From Dokdonella sp041395345 (GTDB lineage: Bacteria; Pseudomonadota; Gammaproteobacteria; Xanthomonadales; Rhodanobacteraceae), in the NCBI RefSeq assembly GCF_041395345.1, contig NZ_JAWLAR010000012.1:98492-162491 (forward strand): DNA of 64,000 nucleotides, read 5' to 3'. Both the position numbers and the translations under genes were made by a program. Position 1 is the stretch's first letter, and every line of letters starts with the position of its first letter. Below the pieces are notes generated by a model that did no database searches, had not been told where the DNA came from, and was given only the letters and a program-made list of their open reading frames with translations. Shown in pieces: positions 25,453 through 34,900 of the stretch.

Positions 25453-26745
25453 TCAAACGCGATTCGGAGTCCTGTCGAGATCCAGACTTGCGCAGGTGCC
25501 TTGCGGACCGGACTCGATGCGCAGGTCGATCTGGTAGCGCTCGCAGAGGCGCCGGACTATCGCCAACCCGAGCCCAAAACCGGCACTCGACTCACCCTTC
25601 GCAAATGGCTCGAACAGATCGCCCGCTTCCAGATCCGGCATGGCTTGCGAATTGGTGATGCGCAAGCGGCCCGCATCCGTGTCGATGCGCACGTGACCCT
25701 GCCCGGTATGGGCGAATGCATTGCCGACCAGATTGCCCAGCAGGATGTGCAGGATCGATCTCGGCAGACGCATCTGCAGTTCGGGATCCACGTCCACCGA
25801 CACTTCCACCGGCTTGCCTTCCAGTTGTAGGCCCTGCTCCATCACCACCTGCTCGATAACCGGCAGAATCAGGGCAGTCTGCTCGACCGTGTCGTCGACG
25901 GGCTGCTCGCGTGCGAGCGACAACAGGGCCCCCACGCATTGCTGCATCTGCCAGGCGGACTGGCTGACGAATCCGATCTGGCGACGTGCTGCAACAGACA
26001 AGCTCCTGTCCTGCTCGAGGCGCTCGCAGCCGCTTCGGATTACGGCCAGAGGGGTGCGAAGTTCATGGCTGACATCCCGACTGAACTCGCGCTCGCGCTC
26101 GACGAAATCGTGCACGCGGGTAGTCAGCGCGGCCAGCTTTCGTGCCAGCACTTCCACTTCGTGGCTGCGAAAAACCTGCGCGGAATCGAGTGGCGGATCG
26201 TCGGGCTGCATCGCCTCGACCTGACTCGCAAGTTCCGCCAGCGGGGCAGACATGCGCCGCGCAAGCCAGAAGCCCAGGCCAAGGGCGATCCCGACGACCA
26301 GCGAAACAGACCAGGCCAGGAACTCGAGGATGCTGCTGCGCATGCGTCGCACGACAAGTTGCTGGTTGACCTCGGCGACAAGAAACGCGGGCCCCTTGGC
26401 CGAATCTGCCTGCGCGAGTCGAACCAGATGGTAGTGCCTGCCCTCTGCGCCGCGAAATTCAGAACGCGCCGGTTCTGCCAGATAGGCTTCGCGAAGATCG
26501 TCGGGAAAATCCTGCGCATTCTCGAAGACCGTCATGAATTCGTTGTGCGGCAAGGTCCAGCGATTGAACTGTTCGTGATGGGCGAGCTGTCGCTGCGCCT
26601 CGCTTTGCAATGCATCGTGGAAAAAACGGTCCTCGACGGTGTAGAGGAACAACACCGCGATACCACTGAAAAGCAGGGCGACGAACAGGCTGATTCCGGC
26701 GAACGCAAGCATCAGTCGGCTGCGCATTGTCCACTGCGGCTTCAT
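25453..26745 (-). CDS. Sensor histidine kinase
   Basis: 430 residues. Two transmembrane helices (about 11-35 and 139-161) enclose a ~100-residue periplasmic sensor. HAMP-like linker follows, then the dimerisation box FSRDVSHELRTPLAVIRSGC with phospho-acceptor H227. The ATP-binding domain has an N box NLVGNAFAHTGQG and a G2 box AGFGLGLAIVRRL; the usual G1 DxGxG is weak. The start overlaps the response regulator stop by 4 bases. Signal unknown. Confidence 0.92.
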   Translation of the reverse strand: MKPQWTMRSRLMLAFAGISLFVALLFSGIAVLFLYTVEDRFFHDALQSEAQRQLAHHEQFNRWTLPHNEFMTVFENAQDFPDDLREAYLAEPARSEFRGAEGRHYHLVRLAQADSAKGPAFLVAEVNQQLVVRRMRSSILEFLAWSVSLVVGIALGLGFWLARRMSAPLAELASQVEAMQPDDPPLDSAQVFRSHEVEVLARKLAALTTRVHDFVEREREFSRDVSHELRTPLAVIRSGCERLEQDRSLSVAARRQIGFVSQSAWQMQQCVGALLSLAREQPVDDTVEQTALILPVIEQVVMEQGLQLEGKPVEVSVDVDPELQMRLPRSILHILLGNLVGNAFAHTGQGHVRIDTDAGRLRITNSQAMPDLEAGDLFEPFAKGESSAGFGLGLAIVRRLCERYQIDLRIESGPQGTCASLDLDRTPNRV

Positions 26746-27431
26746 GTATCGCTGACCAGTCGGTAGCCAACCCCGTGCACACTCTCCAGCATGGGCTTGT
26801 CGAACGGCTTGTCGAGCGCCTGGCGCAGCAGATAGAGGTGCGAACGCAAGGGGTCCGATTCGGGCGCGTCGTCTCCCCAGAGCCGGGTCACGAGATCGGA
26901 ACGCGTAAGCGTGCGTGGCCAGGCTTCGGCCAGCTCGAGAAGAATGCGAAAACTGGTACGGTGCAGGTTCAACGTCTGGCCGCTGCGCTCGACCGTGTGC
27001 TCACGCCGATTGATTCTCAGACTGCCAATTTGAAGTACGTGGTCCTTTCCCGCGCGATGTCGCATCGACAATGCCAGGCAACGCGCAAGCAATTCTGCGC
27101 TGGCGAATGGCTTGGGCAGATAGTCGTCGGCACCGGCAGAAAATCCGCGCAGCTTGTCGTCCAGCGAGTCGCGCGCCGTAAGCATCAATATCGGCACATG
27201 ACGATCGGCGCGTGCACGCAGTTGCTCGCAGACCTTGAGCCCGTCCAGGCCAGGCAGCGACAAGTCGAGGACAACGACATCCGGGCGCGCTTCCAGAGCC
27301 AGCATCAGTCCACTCCTGCCATCCCCGGCCAGGCCCACCACGTGCCCTTCGGCTTCGAAAGCCGCTGCCATGTTTTCACGCAGCACCGGATTGTCTTCGA
27401 TGATCAGAATGCGGAGTGCTTCGCGGGTCAT
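26742..27431 (-). CDS. OmpR/PhoB-type response regulator
   Basis: 229 residues. Receiver domain with acidic pair IIEDN (about 11-14), phosphorylation site D56 in VVVLDLSLPGLDG, T85 in LMLTARD and K107 in YLPKPF. The C-terminal winged helix includes LRINRREHTVERSG and TLTRSDLVTRLWGDDAPESD, ending HGVGYRLVSDT. First gene of the unit with the kinase and perhaps the DJ-1 protein. Target genes unknown. Confidence 0.94.
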   Translation of the reverse strand: MTREALRILIIEDNPVLRENMAAAFEAEGHVVGLAGDGRSGLMLALEARPDVVVLDLSLPGLDGLKVCEQLRARADRHVPILMLTARDSLDDKLRGFSAGADDYLPKPFASAELLARCLALSMRHRAGKDHVLQIGSLRINRREHTVERSGQTLNLHRTSFRILLELAEAWPRTLTRSDLVTRLWGDDAPESDPLRSHLYLLRQALDKPFDKPMLESVHGVGYRLVSDT

Positions 27432-27657
27432 TTCCGGCAGCCTGCTTGCGCCGAGTTGCGCAGTTCCTGTCGTCCTTCTCGGGAGGATAGCGGATCAGCC
27501 ACAGTCACCGCAGCCGTTCACCGACGCCAGCCTTCCGTTTCAGCCGCCGGCTCCGCAGCCAGCGCCGAAACCTCGAAGCGGCCGACCACGCTGCGGTGCC
27601 GTTCAGGAGCAAGTCGCTCTGGCGCAAGCTACCACTGCGCGCTACTCTCGCGCCCCT

Positions 27658-28653
27658 ATGAACGAACCCGTACGCAACGATTTCACGCTCGATCCGGATG
27701 ACGGCGAGCGCCTGTCCAACCTGGTGGGCCCTTTCGACGAACACCTGCGCCAGATCGAGTTGCGACTCGGCGTCGAGATTGCCAATCGCGGCAATGTGTT
27801 CCGCGTGCTTGGCGACGAGCGTCCGGTGCAGCTGGCCAGCCGCGTGCTGCACGATCTCTATGCGATTACCGAAACCGAGACCCTGACAGCCGCACAGATC
27901 AACCTGCATCTGCAGGAATCCGGCATCGAGGCGATCGCTGCCGAGATGGCCGAAGGTGTCCAGGAAGTCAGCGTCAAGGTCAAACGCGGCATGATCAAGG
28001 GGCGCGGGCCCAACCAGGCGCGCTACCTGCATGCAATCGCCACGCACGACATCAACTTCGGGATCGGACCAGCCGGCACAGGCAAGACCTACCTGGCGGT
28101 GGCCATGGCTGTGGATGCGCTGAACGACAACCGCGCGCAGCGCCTGATCCTGGTTCGTCCGGCGGTCGAAGCCGGTGAGAAACTCGGCTTTCTTCCGGGC
28201 GACCTGACCCAGAAGGTCGACCCGTACCTGCGCCCGCTGTATGACGCGCTGTACGAAATGCTCGGCATCGAGCGCGTGACCAAACTGATCGAACGCAACG
28301 TGATCGAGATCGCACCGCTGGCCTACATGCGTGGCCGCACCCTCAACGATTCGTTCGTGATTCTCGACGAGGCGCAGAACACCACCGTCGAGCAGATGAA
28401 AATGTTCCTGACCCGCATCGGATTCGGTTCGGTCGCCGTCGTCACCGGCGACGTGACCCAGACCGACCTGCCCCGGCATGTACGCTCCGGACTGCGCGAT
28501 GCCACTGAAGTGTTGCGCGAAGTCGAGGGCATCAGCTTCACCTTCTTCAACTCCAAGGATGTGGTGCGCCATCCACTCGTGCAACGCATCGTGCGTGCCT
28601 ACGAATCGCGCGAAGACGCGCTTGAAAACGCGAAGGCAGCCGACAGCAAATGA
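27658..28653 (+). CDS. phoH: PhoH-like ATPase
   Basis: 331 residues from ATG 27658 (the frame is open upstream without support). An N-terminal KH-like region (IELRLGVEIANRGNVFRVLG) precedes the PhoH ATPase domain with Walker A FGIGPAGTGKTYLAVA and Walker B DSFVILDEAQNTTVEQMKMF. PhoH/YbeZ works with YbeY in RNA metabolism. Its gene overlaps a tiny ORF that overlaps ybeY, keeping the conserved phoH-ybeY pairing. Confidence 0.95.
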   Translation: MNEPVRNDFTLDPDDGERLSNLVGPFDEHLRQIELRLGVEIANRGNVFRVLGDERPVQLASRVLHDLYAITETETLTAAQINLHLQESGIEAIAAEMAEGVQEVSVKVKRGMIKGRGPNQARYLHAIATHDINFGIGPAGTGKTYLAVAMAVDALNDNRAQRLILVRPAVEAGEKLGFLPGDLTQKVDPYLRPLYDALYEMLGIERVTKLIERNVIEIAPLAYMRGRTLNDSFVILDEAQNTTVEQMKMFLTRIGFGSVAVVTGDVTQTDLPRHVRSGLRDATEVLREVEGISFTFFNSKDVVRHPLVQRIVRAYESREDALENAKAADSK

Positions 28654-28832
28654 AATTCACCTTCGCGACCATCTGCGCGCTTCTGTTGATATCTGCTCAG
28701 GGGATAGCCCAAGCCCTTGGCAACCCCGCCAGCACCGGGACGATCGTCGCGCCTGCAGCGACTGAAATGCCCAGTCTGCACCACGAGGCACCCAGCGTTT
28801 CAGCGATGCCTGGCGCTGAGCGGCGCGAATGA
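28650..28832 (+). CDS. Small secreted protein between phoH and ybeY
   Basis: 60 residues: a signal peptide (KFTFATICALLLISAQGIAQ, cleavage probably after AQA) and a short mature part ending PSVSAMPGAERRE. It overlaps phoH (ATGA at 28650) and ybeY (ATGA at 28829), so it is translated between them. I do not recognise the family. The double overlap and clear signal peptide argue for a real gene. Confidence 0.6.
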   Translation: MKFTFATICALLLISAQGIAQALGNPASTGTIVAPAATEMPSLHHEAPSVSAMPGAERRE

Positions 28833-29296
28833 AACTCGACCTGCATCTGTCGCGCAGTCCCGGCCTTCCATCCCGGGGTATTCCGCGTCACGCGAGTTTC
28901 CAGTCCTGGATCGAAGCAACCGTGCTCGGCACGCGCAGGCGCCGCGCAACCGAACTTTCCATCCGTCTGGTCGATGCCGACGAGGGTCGCGCGCTCAACA
29001 AGCGGTACCGCAAACGCGACTACGCGACCAACGTTCTCTCGTTTCCGAGCGATCTGCCACTGCAGCCAAGCCTGTCATTGATCGGGGACCTGGCGATCTG
29101 CGTGCCCGTTGTCGTTCGCGAAGCCGCTGAACAGAACAAGCCGGTGCGCAGTCATTTCGCGCACATGACCGTTCACGGAACCTTGCATCTGCTCGGCTAC
29201 GACCACGAACTCGATACCGATGCCGAACGCATGGAGGCACTGGAACGCAAGGTGCTCGAATCCTTCGGCATCGCGGATCCGTACCAGGTCCGCTGA
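28829..29296 (+). CDS. ybeY: Endoribonuclease YbeY
   Basis: 155 residues. Typical opening of the domain ATELSIRLVDADEGRALNKR, then YRKRDYATNVLSFPSD and the zinc site HGTLHLLGYDHELD (H-x3-H-x5-H). A single-strand RNase for 16S rRNA 3'-end maturation and ribosome quality control. Coupled by a 4-base overlap to the small secreted ORF. Confidence 0.95.
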   Translation: MKLDLHLSRSPGLPSRGIPRHASFQSWIEATVLGTRRRRATELSIRLVDADEGRALNKRYRKRDYATNVLSFPSDLPLQPSLSLIGDLAICVPVVVREAAEQNKPVRSHFAHMTVHGTLHLLGYDHELDTDAERMEALERKVLESFGIADPYQVR

Positions 29297-29330
29297 ACTG
29301 ACCATGTGCTGCATGCGTCGATGTCGAGTA

Positions 29331-30620
29331 CTACTGACTCGGACGAACCCGCGCTCCACGCAGTTGCAACTGGCCATCCACCATGTCCGTCCAGACCATC
29401 CATGCCGCACCGTCGCGCAACTGGATCTGGGGCGAACCACTGGCCCGGCCGCGCGCCGACAAGTCGGCAACCACGCCTTGCTGGATCAACTTTCCAGTGG
29501 CCGCGTCAAAGCGCGCAAGCATGAGCTGTTGTGCGTCGTTCTTCCTGCCTTCGACCAGCCAGGTCATCCAGACACTCTCGGCATCCATGGCCAGATTCAC
29601 GCGGCCGAGCAGCCCCGAGCCTTCCGCAACCTGCAGGGGCGGCTCGAATTTCTCGCCAGCATCCGAAGACCGCGCCAGTCGCACTGACGGCCTGGCCCCG
29701 GCCTCGGTGTACCAGGCCACCCAGACATCATGGCCATGGGCAACCACGGCGGGTCCGTTGACCGGGCAACCGGCAATCTGCCAGTTGTCGGCATGCACGC
29801 TGATCGGTTTCGTCCAGCCCGAGCGATCAAGCCTGACCAGTCGAATATCGCGCACTTCATCATTTGTGCGACCGCGATAGGCCAGCACCGGGCCACTTCC
29901 GGTCATCGCCACCGAGGTCGGGCAACAATCGCACGTTGACGCATCCAGGATCTGTTCTGCAGATCGCTTGCGCTCGGCATCGAAGCTTGCTGCGCGCAAC
30001 ATCATCGCACCACCTCCATGCTCGTGATGCTCGTGATGCTCGTCCTGGCCTTCGTCCGGCACCTGTTTCTGCCGGCTGTCGAGCCAGGCAATGCCGAGCG
30101 TGTGATCGAGATTTTCCCACAGCGAAACAAAGCCGTAATCCAGACGCGCTCCGGCAGGTTCCAGACGGATCGGTTTCGACCAGGTCCGACCCTGGTCGGC
30201 GGAACGCACCAGTGCCACGCCGTAGTCGTAGATGCCGGTTCCGTTCTTGCGCAGCCAGTGCGCCCAGAGCGTGCCGTCCCGGAACACGACCAGATGCGGC
30301 GTGTCGGCCCAGTTCACGAACCAGTCCTCTCCCTCTGCGATGGTCTGCGCGGGCGACCAGGAAGCTCCAGCTTGTTCGGCAGGGTTGCCGGATGCGGATA
30401 GCTGACTGAAACGCAGCCGATGACCCTTGTCCCTCTTTTCCACCCAGCTCAGGGCCAGGCCGCCTTGAACGGTACCGACCAGTTCCGGTTGTGCGCGGGC
30501 ACCCGAACCAGGCAGCACCAGTTCAGTGACTTCAAACGCGGCCGCCTGCGCGTCCATTCGGAGTGTCAGAAAGCAGAGCAGCACCACCATGCAAGTAATA
30601 AAGCGTGGTTGGGATTTCAT
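29331..30620 (-). CDS. Secreted BNR-repeat (sialidase-like propeller) protein
   Basis: 429 residues from ATG 30620 (MKSQPRFITCMVVLLCFLTL), with a signal peptide. A beta-propeller with Asp-box motifs SADQGRTWSKPI and SSDAGEKFEPPL, plus DASTCDCCPTSVA and WQIAGCPVNGPAVV, which mark a conserved family of uncharacterised gammaproteobacterial exo-sialidase-like proteins. The catalytic Arg triad and Tyr of true sialidases are not evident, so enzymatic sialidase activity should not be assumed. Convergent with ybeY. Confidence 0.75.
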   Translation of the reverse strand: MKSQPRFITCMVVLLCFLTLRMDAQAAAFEVTELVLPGSGARAQPELVGTVQGGLALSWVEKRDKGHRLRFSQLSASGNPAEQAGASWSPAQTIAEGEDWFVNWADTPHLVVFRDGTLWAHWLRKNGTGIYDYGVALVRSADQGRTWSKPIRLEPAGARLDYGFVSLWENLDHTLGIAWLDSRQKQVPDEGQDEHHEHHEHGGGAMMLRAASFDAERKRSAEQILDASTCDCCPTSVAMTGSGPVLAYRGRTNDEVRDIRLVRLDRSGWTKPISVHADNWQIAGCPVNGPAVVAHGHDVWVAWYTEAGARPSVRLARSSDAGEKFEPPLQVAEGSGLLGRVNLAMDAESVWMTWLVEGRKNDAQQLMLARFDAATGKLIQQGVVADLSARGRASGSPQIQLRDGAAWMVWTDMVDGQLQLRGARVRPSQ

Positions 30621-30822
30621 GACCCTTACTTGCCTCATTCTCGCGCACGCGACTTCGCGCCTGAATGTGCGCCTTGGGATTGACATGGGCGGAATGGCTC
30701 CAGCGAATTGAATATCAGGTTAAAGATGCCGGTTCGTTTCAACGGCGAACTCAGAAGTCAACGTGCAACACGAAGCGGAAAGCATTTAGCTGATGCAGAC
30801 GAGAATCGTGACGATTGCCGAA

Positions 30823-31353
30823 CTAGTCTGTGTTTTTGCCAACCTCTACGAGCCTGGCGTATGCGTCTGCAATCTCTCTGGCGCCGGGCTTGTCGCAAAA
30901 ACCCGGGTTGCCGGCAAATATCGAGAAATGGCTTCCGGCCACCATGCCATCGATACTCAAGCTACTCCCATCACGAACATCACATACGATTGTCTTCTCA
31001 TCGAGGTTTGCGAACTGAGAGAATGTGACCAGAAACTCTGAAGCCATTTCCTCGGACCGTATTGTCTTTTCAAGTCGGAGTTGGCCTTCTTCTACCTGAA
31101 TGACACCATCTACGTCCTTGATGTTGGAGTAGACCTGAATTTCTGACCCGGCGATCACCCAGCCGCTGACGCCGCCGATCAATGCACCCTGAACCCACAC
31201 ACGAACTTCTGCCTGGTCTTGTCCTAGTGGCGGAAGTTGAGCCAGGGCGCCGAAGTATTGCGCATTACCAGCAGCATCAAAGAGTTTTATCATCTTCAGA
31301 TCATTCTGCTCTGCAGCAGGCATGGCTAACGCAATCAGAATGAATGGAAGCAT
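30823..31353 (-). CDS. Hypothetical protein with N-terminal signal sequence
   Basis: 176 residues beginning MLPFILIALAMPAAEQNDLK, a probable signal peptide. The rest is predicted soluble, with strands such as EVRVWVQGALIGGVSGWVIA and SIDGMVAGSHFSIFAGNPGF. Two cysteines. Family not recognised. The DNA from about 30.7 to 31.9 kb is visibly richer in A/T than the surroundings, which suggests later acquisition. Confidence 0.6.
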   Translation of the reverse strand: MLPFILIALAMPAAEQNDLKMIKLFDAAGNAQYFGALAQLPPLGQDQAEVRVWVQGALIGGVSGWVIAGSEIQVYSNIKDVDGVIQVEEGQLRLEKTIRSEEMASEFLVTFSQFANLDEKTIVCDVRDGSSLSIDGMVAGSHFSIFAGNPGFCDKPGAREIADAYARLVEVGKNTD

Positions 31354-31459
31354 TTCAGATAACTCCGATAAGTGGCTTGAAGCGCATTCGTCAGTCTGTC
31401 GGCTTGAGCTTTTTTTCTTGCGTACGACCTGCCTGACGTCCTTTCCAGGACATCAAGAG

Positions 31460-31909
31460 CTAGAGAATGATTCCGATAGAGTGGAGATTCAGGCCAATGC
31501 CAATTCCAGCAAGATTTTGACCGGCTTTAAGCACTAGCACTGAATCCAACAAGCTGAAGAATGTTCTTACGCCAATGAGTTGTTCCTGCATGCCCGGAAA
31601 CGTCATTTCGAGCCCGAAGCAAGGAATCAGGCAGAGCCCAGAAGTCAGTAAACCGACCGCAATCGACATCGCCTGCGGCACCTGAACAAGTAGGGACAGT
31701 ACAGTGCCAACAGCCGGTCTGACCCACAGCATTGCACCTGCTGCAATTGATGAAAAGGCGAGCAGAACAGCATGCGGCACCAGCGGCTCCTCTGTCGACA
31801 GGTAAACTGGAATCAGTAACCAAAGGACCAGAACGCTCCATGCGCCGGCGAGTATTTGCAGGACCGCAAGGAATTTGAGCGTCTTGCCTAGCTTCACGCA
31901 TCTATCCAA
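31460..31909 (-). CDS. Hypothetical four-helix membrane protein
   Basis: 149 residues, mostly hydrophobic. Helices near 12-37 (FLAVLQILAGAWSVLVLWLL), 46-64, 66-90 and 120-149. No motif recognised. Lies in the same lower-GC patch and orientation as the preceding orphan, 106 bases apart, and directly downstream of the subtilase gene (22-base gap). Confidence 0.6.
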   Translation of the reverse strand: MDRCVKLGKTLKFLAVLQILAGAWSVLVLWLLIPVYLSTEEPLVPHAVLLAFSSIAAGAMLWVRPAVGTVLSLLVQVPQAMSIAVGLLTSGLCLIPCFGLEMTFPGMQEQLIGVRTFFSLLDSVLVLKAGQNLAGIGIGLNLHSIGIIL

Positions 31910-31930
31910 TGGCCATGAATCGATCCAAGT

Positions 31931-34900
31931 TCACTGTACGGGCCTGCCATCGAATCCATCCAAGAAAACGGGATCTGCGGTCGAGCAAGTCTGCACCACG
32001 ACATCGTCCAGATAGAAGCCATCCGGAACGCGGCCGGTTGACGCATCCGTTGCAAGTCGAAAACGGAAGCGCACCGACTGCCCCGCGTAGTCGTTCAGAT
32101 CAACAATGGTCTGCGACCAGTCGCGCGGGTCGCCGCACCAGGCCTGTCTGCCGCGCGCCGGGTTGTTGAACGAGGTGCTGATCGGGCCGTCATAGCTGCC
32201 GACCAGCAACTTGCCATCTGGAATCTGCGTCCAGCTGGCCCCGTCATCGACCGAGATTTCCAGCAAGGCGCCGTCATAGCAGCCGGCGATACGATTCTCG
32301 ATGGTCTGATGGCTCCAGAATTCCAGGCTGAGCGGCAATTCGTCCATCGGCAGAGTGATGCCGGGTGAAACCAGGCGCTGGTCGGAATCGTAGGCGACAT
32401 CCTGGGCGAGGAACGACTGCAGACCCCCGTGCGAACGTGCGCTGCTCAAGGCCCAGGTGTCGTGATCGCCCGAGTGGGTCCAGCCCGACGCACCGCTCTC
32501 GAAATCCGTCTCGTACAGAGCGCTGGCCAGGGTGCCTGCCGAGCACTCTCCCGGCAGCGGGACGGTCGTGAACAGGGATGTCGACGACGCCGCGGTTTCA
32601 CCGCAGCCATTCAGCGCCGTGACACGCCAGTAGTAAGTCGTCGAATAGTCCAGCTGGACACCAACGCCATGCGAGGACGTATTCGAAACAAAGCTGTAGA
32701 CGATGTCGCTGAAACCCGCATCTGTAGCGATTTCAATGCGGTATTCGCTGGCCTGGCTCGAAGCTGTCCAGCTCAGCAGCGGCTGGCGGGACTGGTTGAT
32801 TGCAGCGGATGCCGGTGCGACCAGATCGAATGCGGCCGGAGTTGCGGAGTACAGATCCAGCACGGCGCTGCTTGCACGCGTCACTCCAGCGCCACTGGCG
32901 GTTACGGTCAACACGTGGCTGCCCGGCAAGGCAGCACCCAGGTTGCCAAGATTCAGCGCGCTGGCGCCAGGAACCGGCATGGGATTGCTCGCGAATGCGG
33001 CGGTCGCACCGGCTGGCAATCCATCCACGCTCAGCGACACGGCCTGGCCGAATCCCAGTATCGAGTTTGCCGCGACGGAATAGCTGGCCGAACTCGCCGT
33101 AGCCGTGCAGATCTCCAGGTTCGCTGGCTGCAGGTCCAGGACGAATCCGGCTTCGCTGGCGCAGTTGCTGCAGACCAGGCCGAAATCCTGGTCGGTCGGG
33201 TCGGCATTTCCCGGGACACCGTCACCGGCGATGTTGAAGCCACGTACGGTGATGCTCAACGGCCCGGTCATGCCTGCAGGCAGAAAGATCGCTTCTACAT
33301 TGTTCGCCGTATCGGGTATGCCATCGGCATGGCTCCACTGGCCATTGAACTGGTTGCCACGCCAGGTCTGCGAAGCAAGCTGAACCTCCAGATCCAGATT
33401 GTTGACCTGTGGACTGGTGCCGACAGCGCCCGGCGCATCGGTCCAGGCCAGAACGATGCGCAACGGCTTCGAGGAATCGACAACCTGTCCCTGCCACGTC
33501 CAGGCCTGACCGGAATCACCCAGAGTGTGCTCCTGATTGACGATGACGTTTGGCGTGCCGTCAAACATGGCCTCGAGATCCGGCATGCCGAATCCCTGCG
33601 TATTGCTGGGCAGATCATCATTGGCACCTGCACCGGTCAGGTAGGTTGGATGCGAAACCAGCCAGGCCTTCATCAGGGCTGGTGACGGCACCGACGGTTT
33701 TCCGGAGTCGAACTCCAGGCTGCCGCGTCCATTGGCGATCCACCACCAGGCCAGTGACGCCACGCCTGCAACAGCCGGAGCGGCGTGGCTGGTTCCCGAG
33801 CTGGCCGCATAGGTCGTATTGCCGATCGGTCGCTCTGCGTCGCAGATGCCGCTGGCGCCGACCGGATCTGCCTGCGTTCCGGTCACATGCGTTCCGGGCG
33901 CGATCAGTTCCGGCTTGACCCGATTTCCGGGCGCGGGGCCGCGTGACGAGAAGAAGATCACGTCCATGGCACTGTCGGCGCCGCTCGATCCAATCTGGCA
34001 ACCATCCACCCAGCTTCCATTTTCATCCAGCGGGCGGGGATTTTCCGAGGCACCCACCGTGATCATGTTCTTGCCATTGCCCGGCGTGCCCACCGAGCCG
34101 ACTCCGGAGCCGTTGTTGCCGGCTGAGAAAATGGTGATCAGCTCCTGGTTGCCCGCGCTGGCCGAATCTGCGTCACGCGTGCCTGCATCGTAGGCCTGCG
34201 AGGAGATGTCGTACTGGCCTGCGCAGGCGCCGCAACCCCAGGAATTGTTCGAGATGCGCGCTCCGGCGGCATAGCTCGCTTCGATCGCGCCGGCGTAGGT
34301 TCCACCACAGGCGTTCAGGTCGAAACCCGGTGCAAACACGCGTGTGCCACCAAGGCGTCCGAACGGATTCATGCCCTGCCCGCGCTGGTACTCGCCGGGG
34401 AATCGCGCGCCCGGCGTATCGGCGTTGTCGCGCTGGTCATGGCCCGCGGCGATGTTTGCATTGAGATGCCCGTGACCGTCCACCGGACCGTTGTTGACGG
34501 TACAGGCCTGATTGTAAGCCAGACGCGTCGCACCACCGCTGTCGCCGGCAACGTTGAGGGTGGGATCGCCGCTCATGATCGTGCGGTTGCCGATGCCGGA
34601 ATCGGTAATGTCGAGTACCGGATAGGCTTGAGGATCGGAAGGAAAACCCAAGCCCTGCAACCAGGGCAGATAACCGGGCTGGAGCGGCACGGATTGATCG
34701 GCACTCAGATGGCCGCGAATGATCTGGGCCTGCACCTCATCGTTGAGAGTCGGCTCGAAATACTCGCCCACCCAGAAGACATCCGGCCATTCGATGATCT
34801 GCTGGATCTGGTCCGGCTTGACCTCGAACCGTGCCACTTCGTACTGCAGCTGGGCCGTCCAGTCCAGTTCCGGCTTGAGACCAAGATCGCTGAATCGCTG

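Noticed and set aside
29331..30620. Calling the BNR protein a sialidase
   Set aside because: Asp boxes alone mark a propeller; the catalytic residues of sialidases are not evident.
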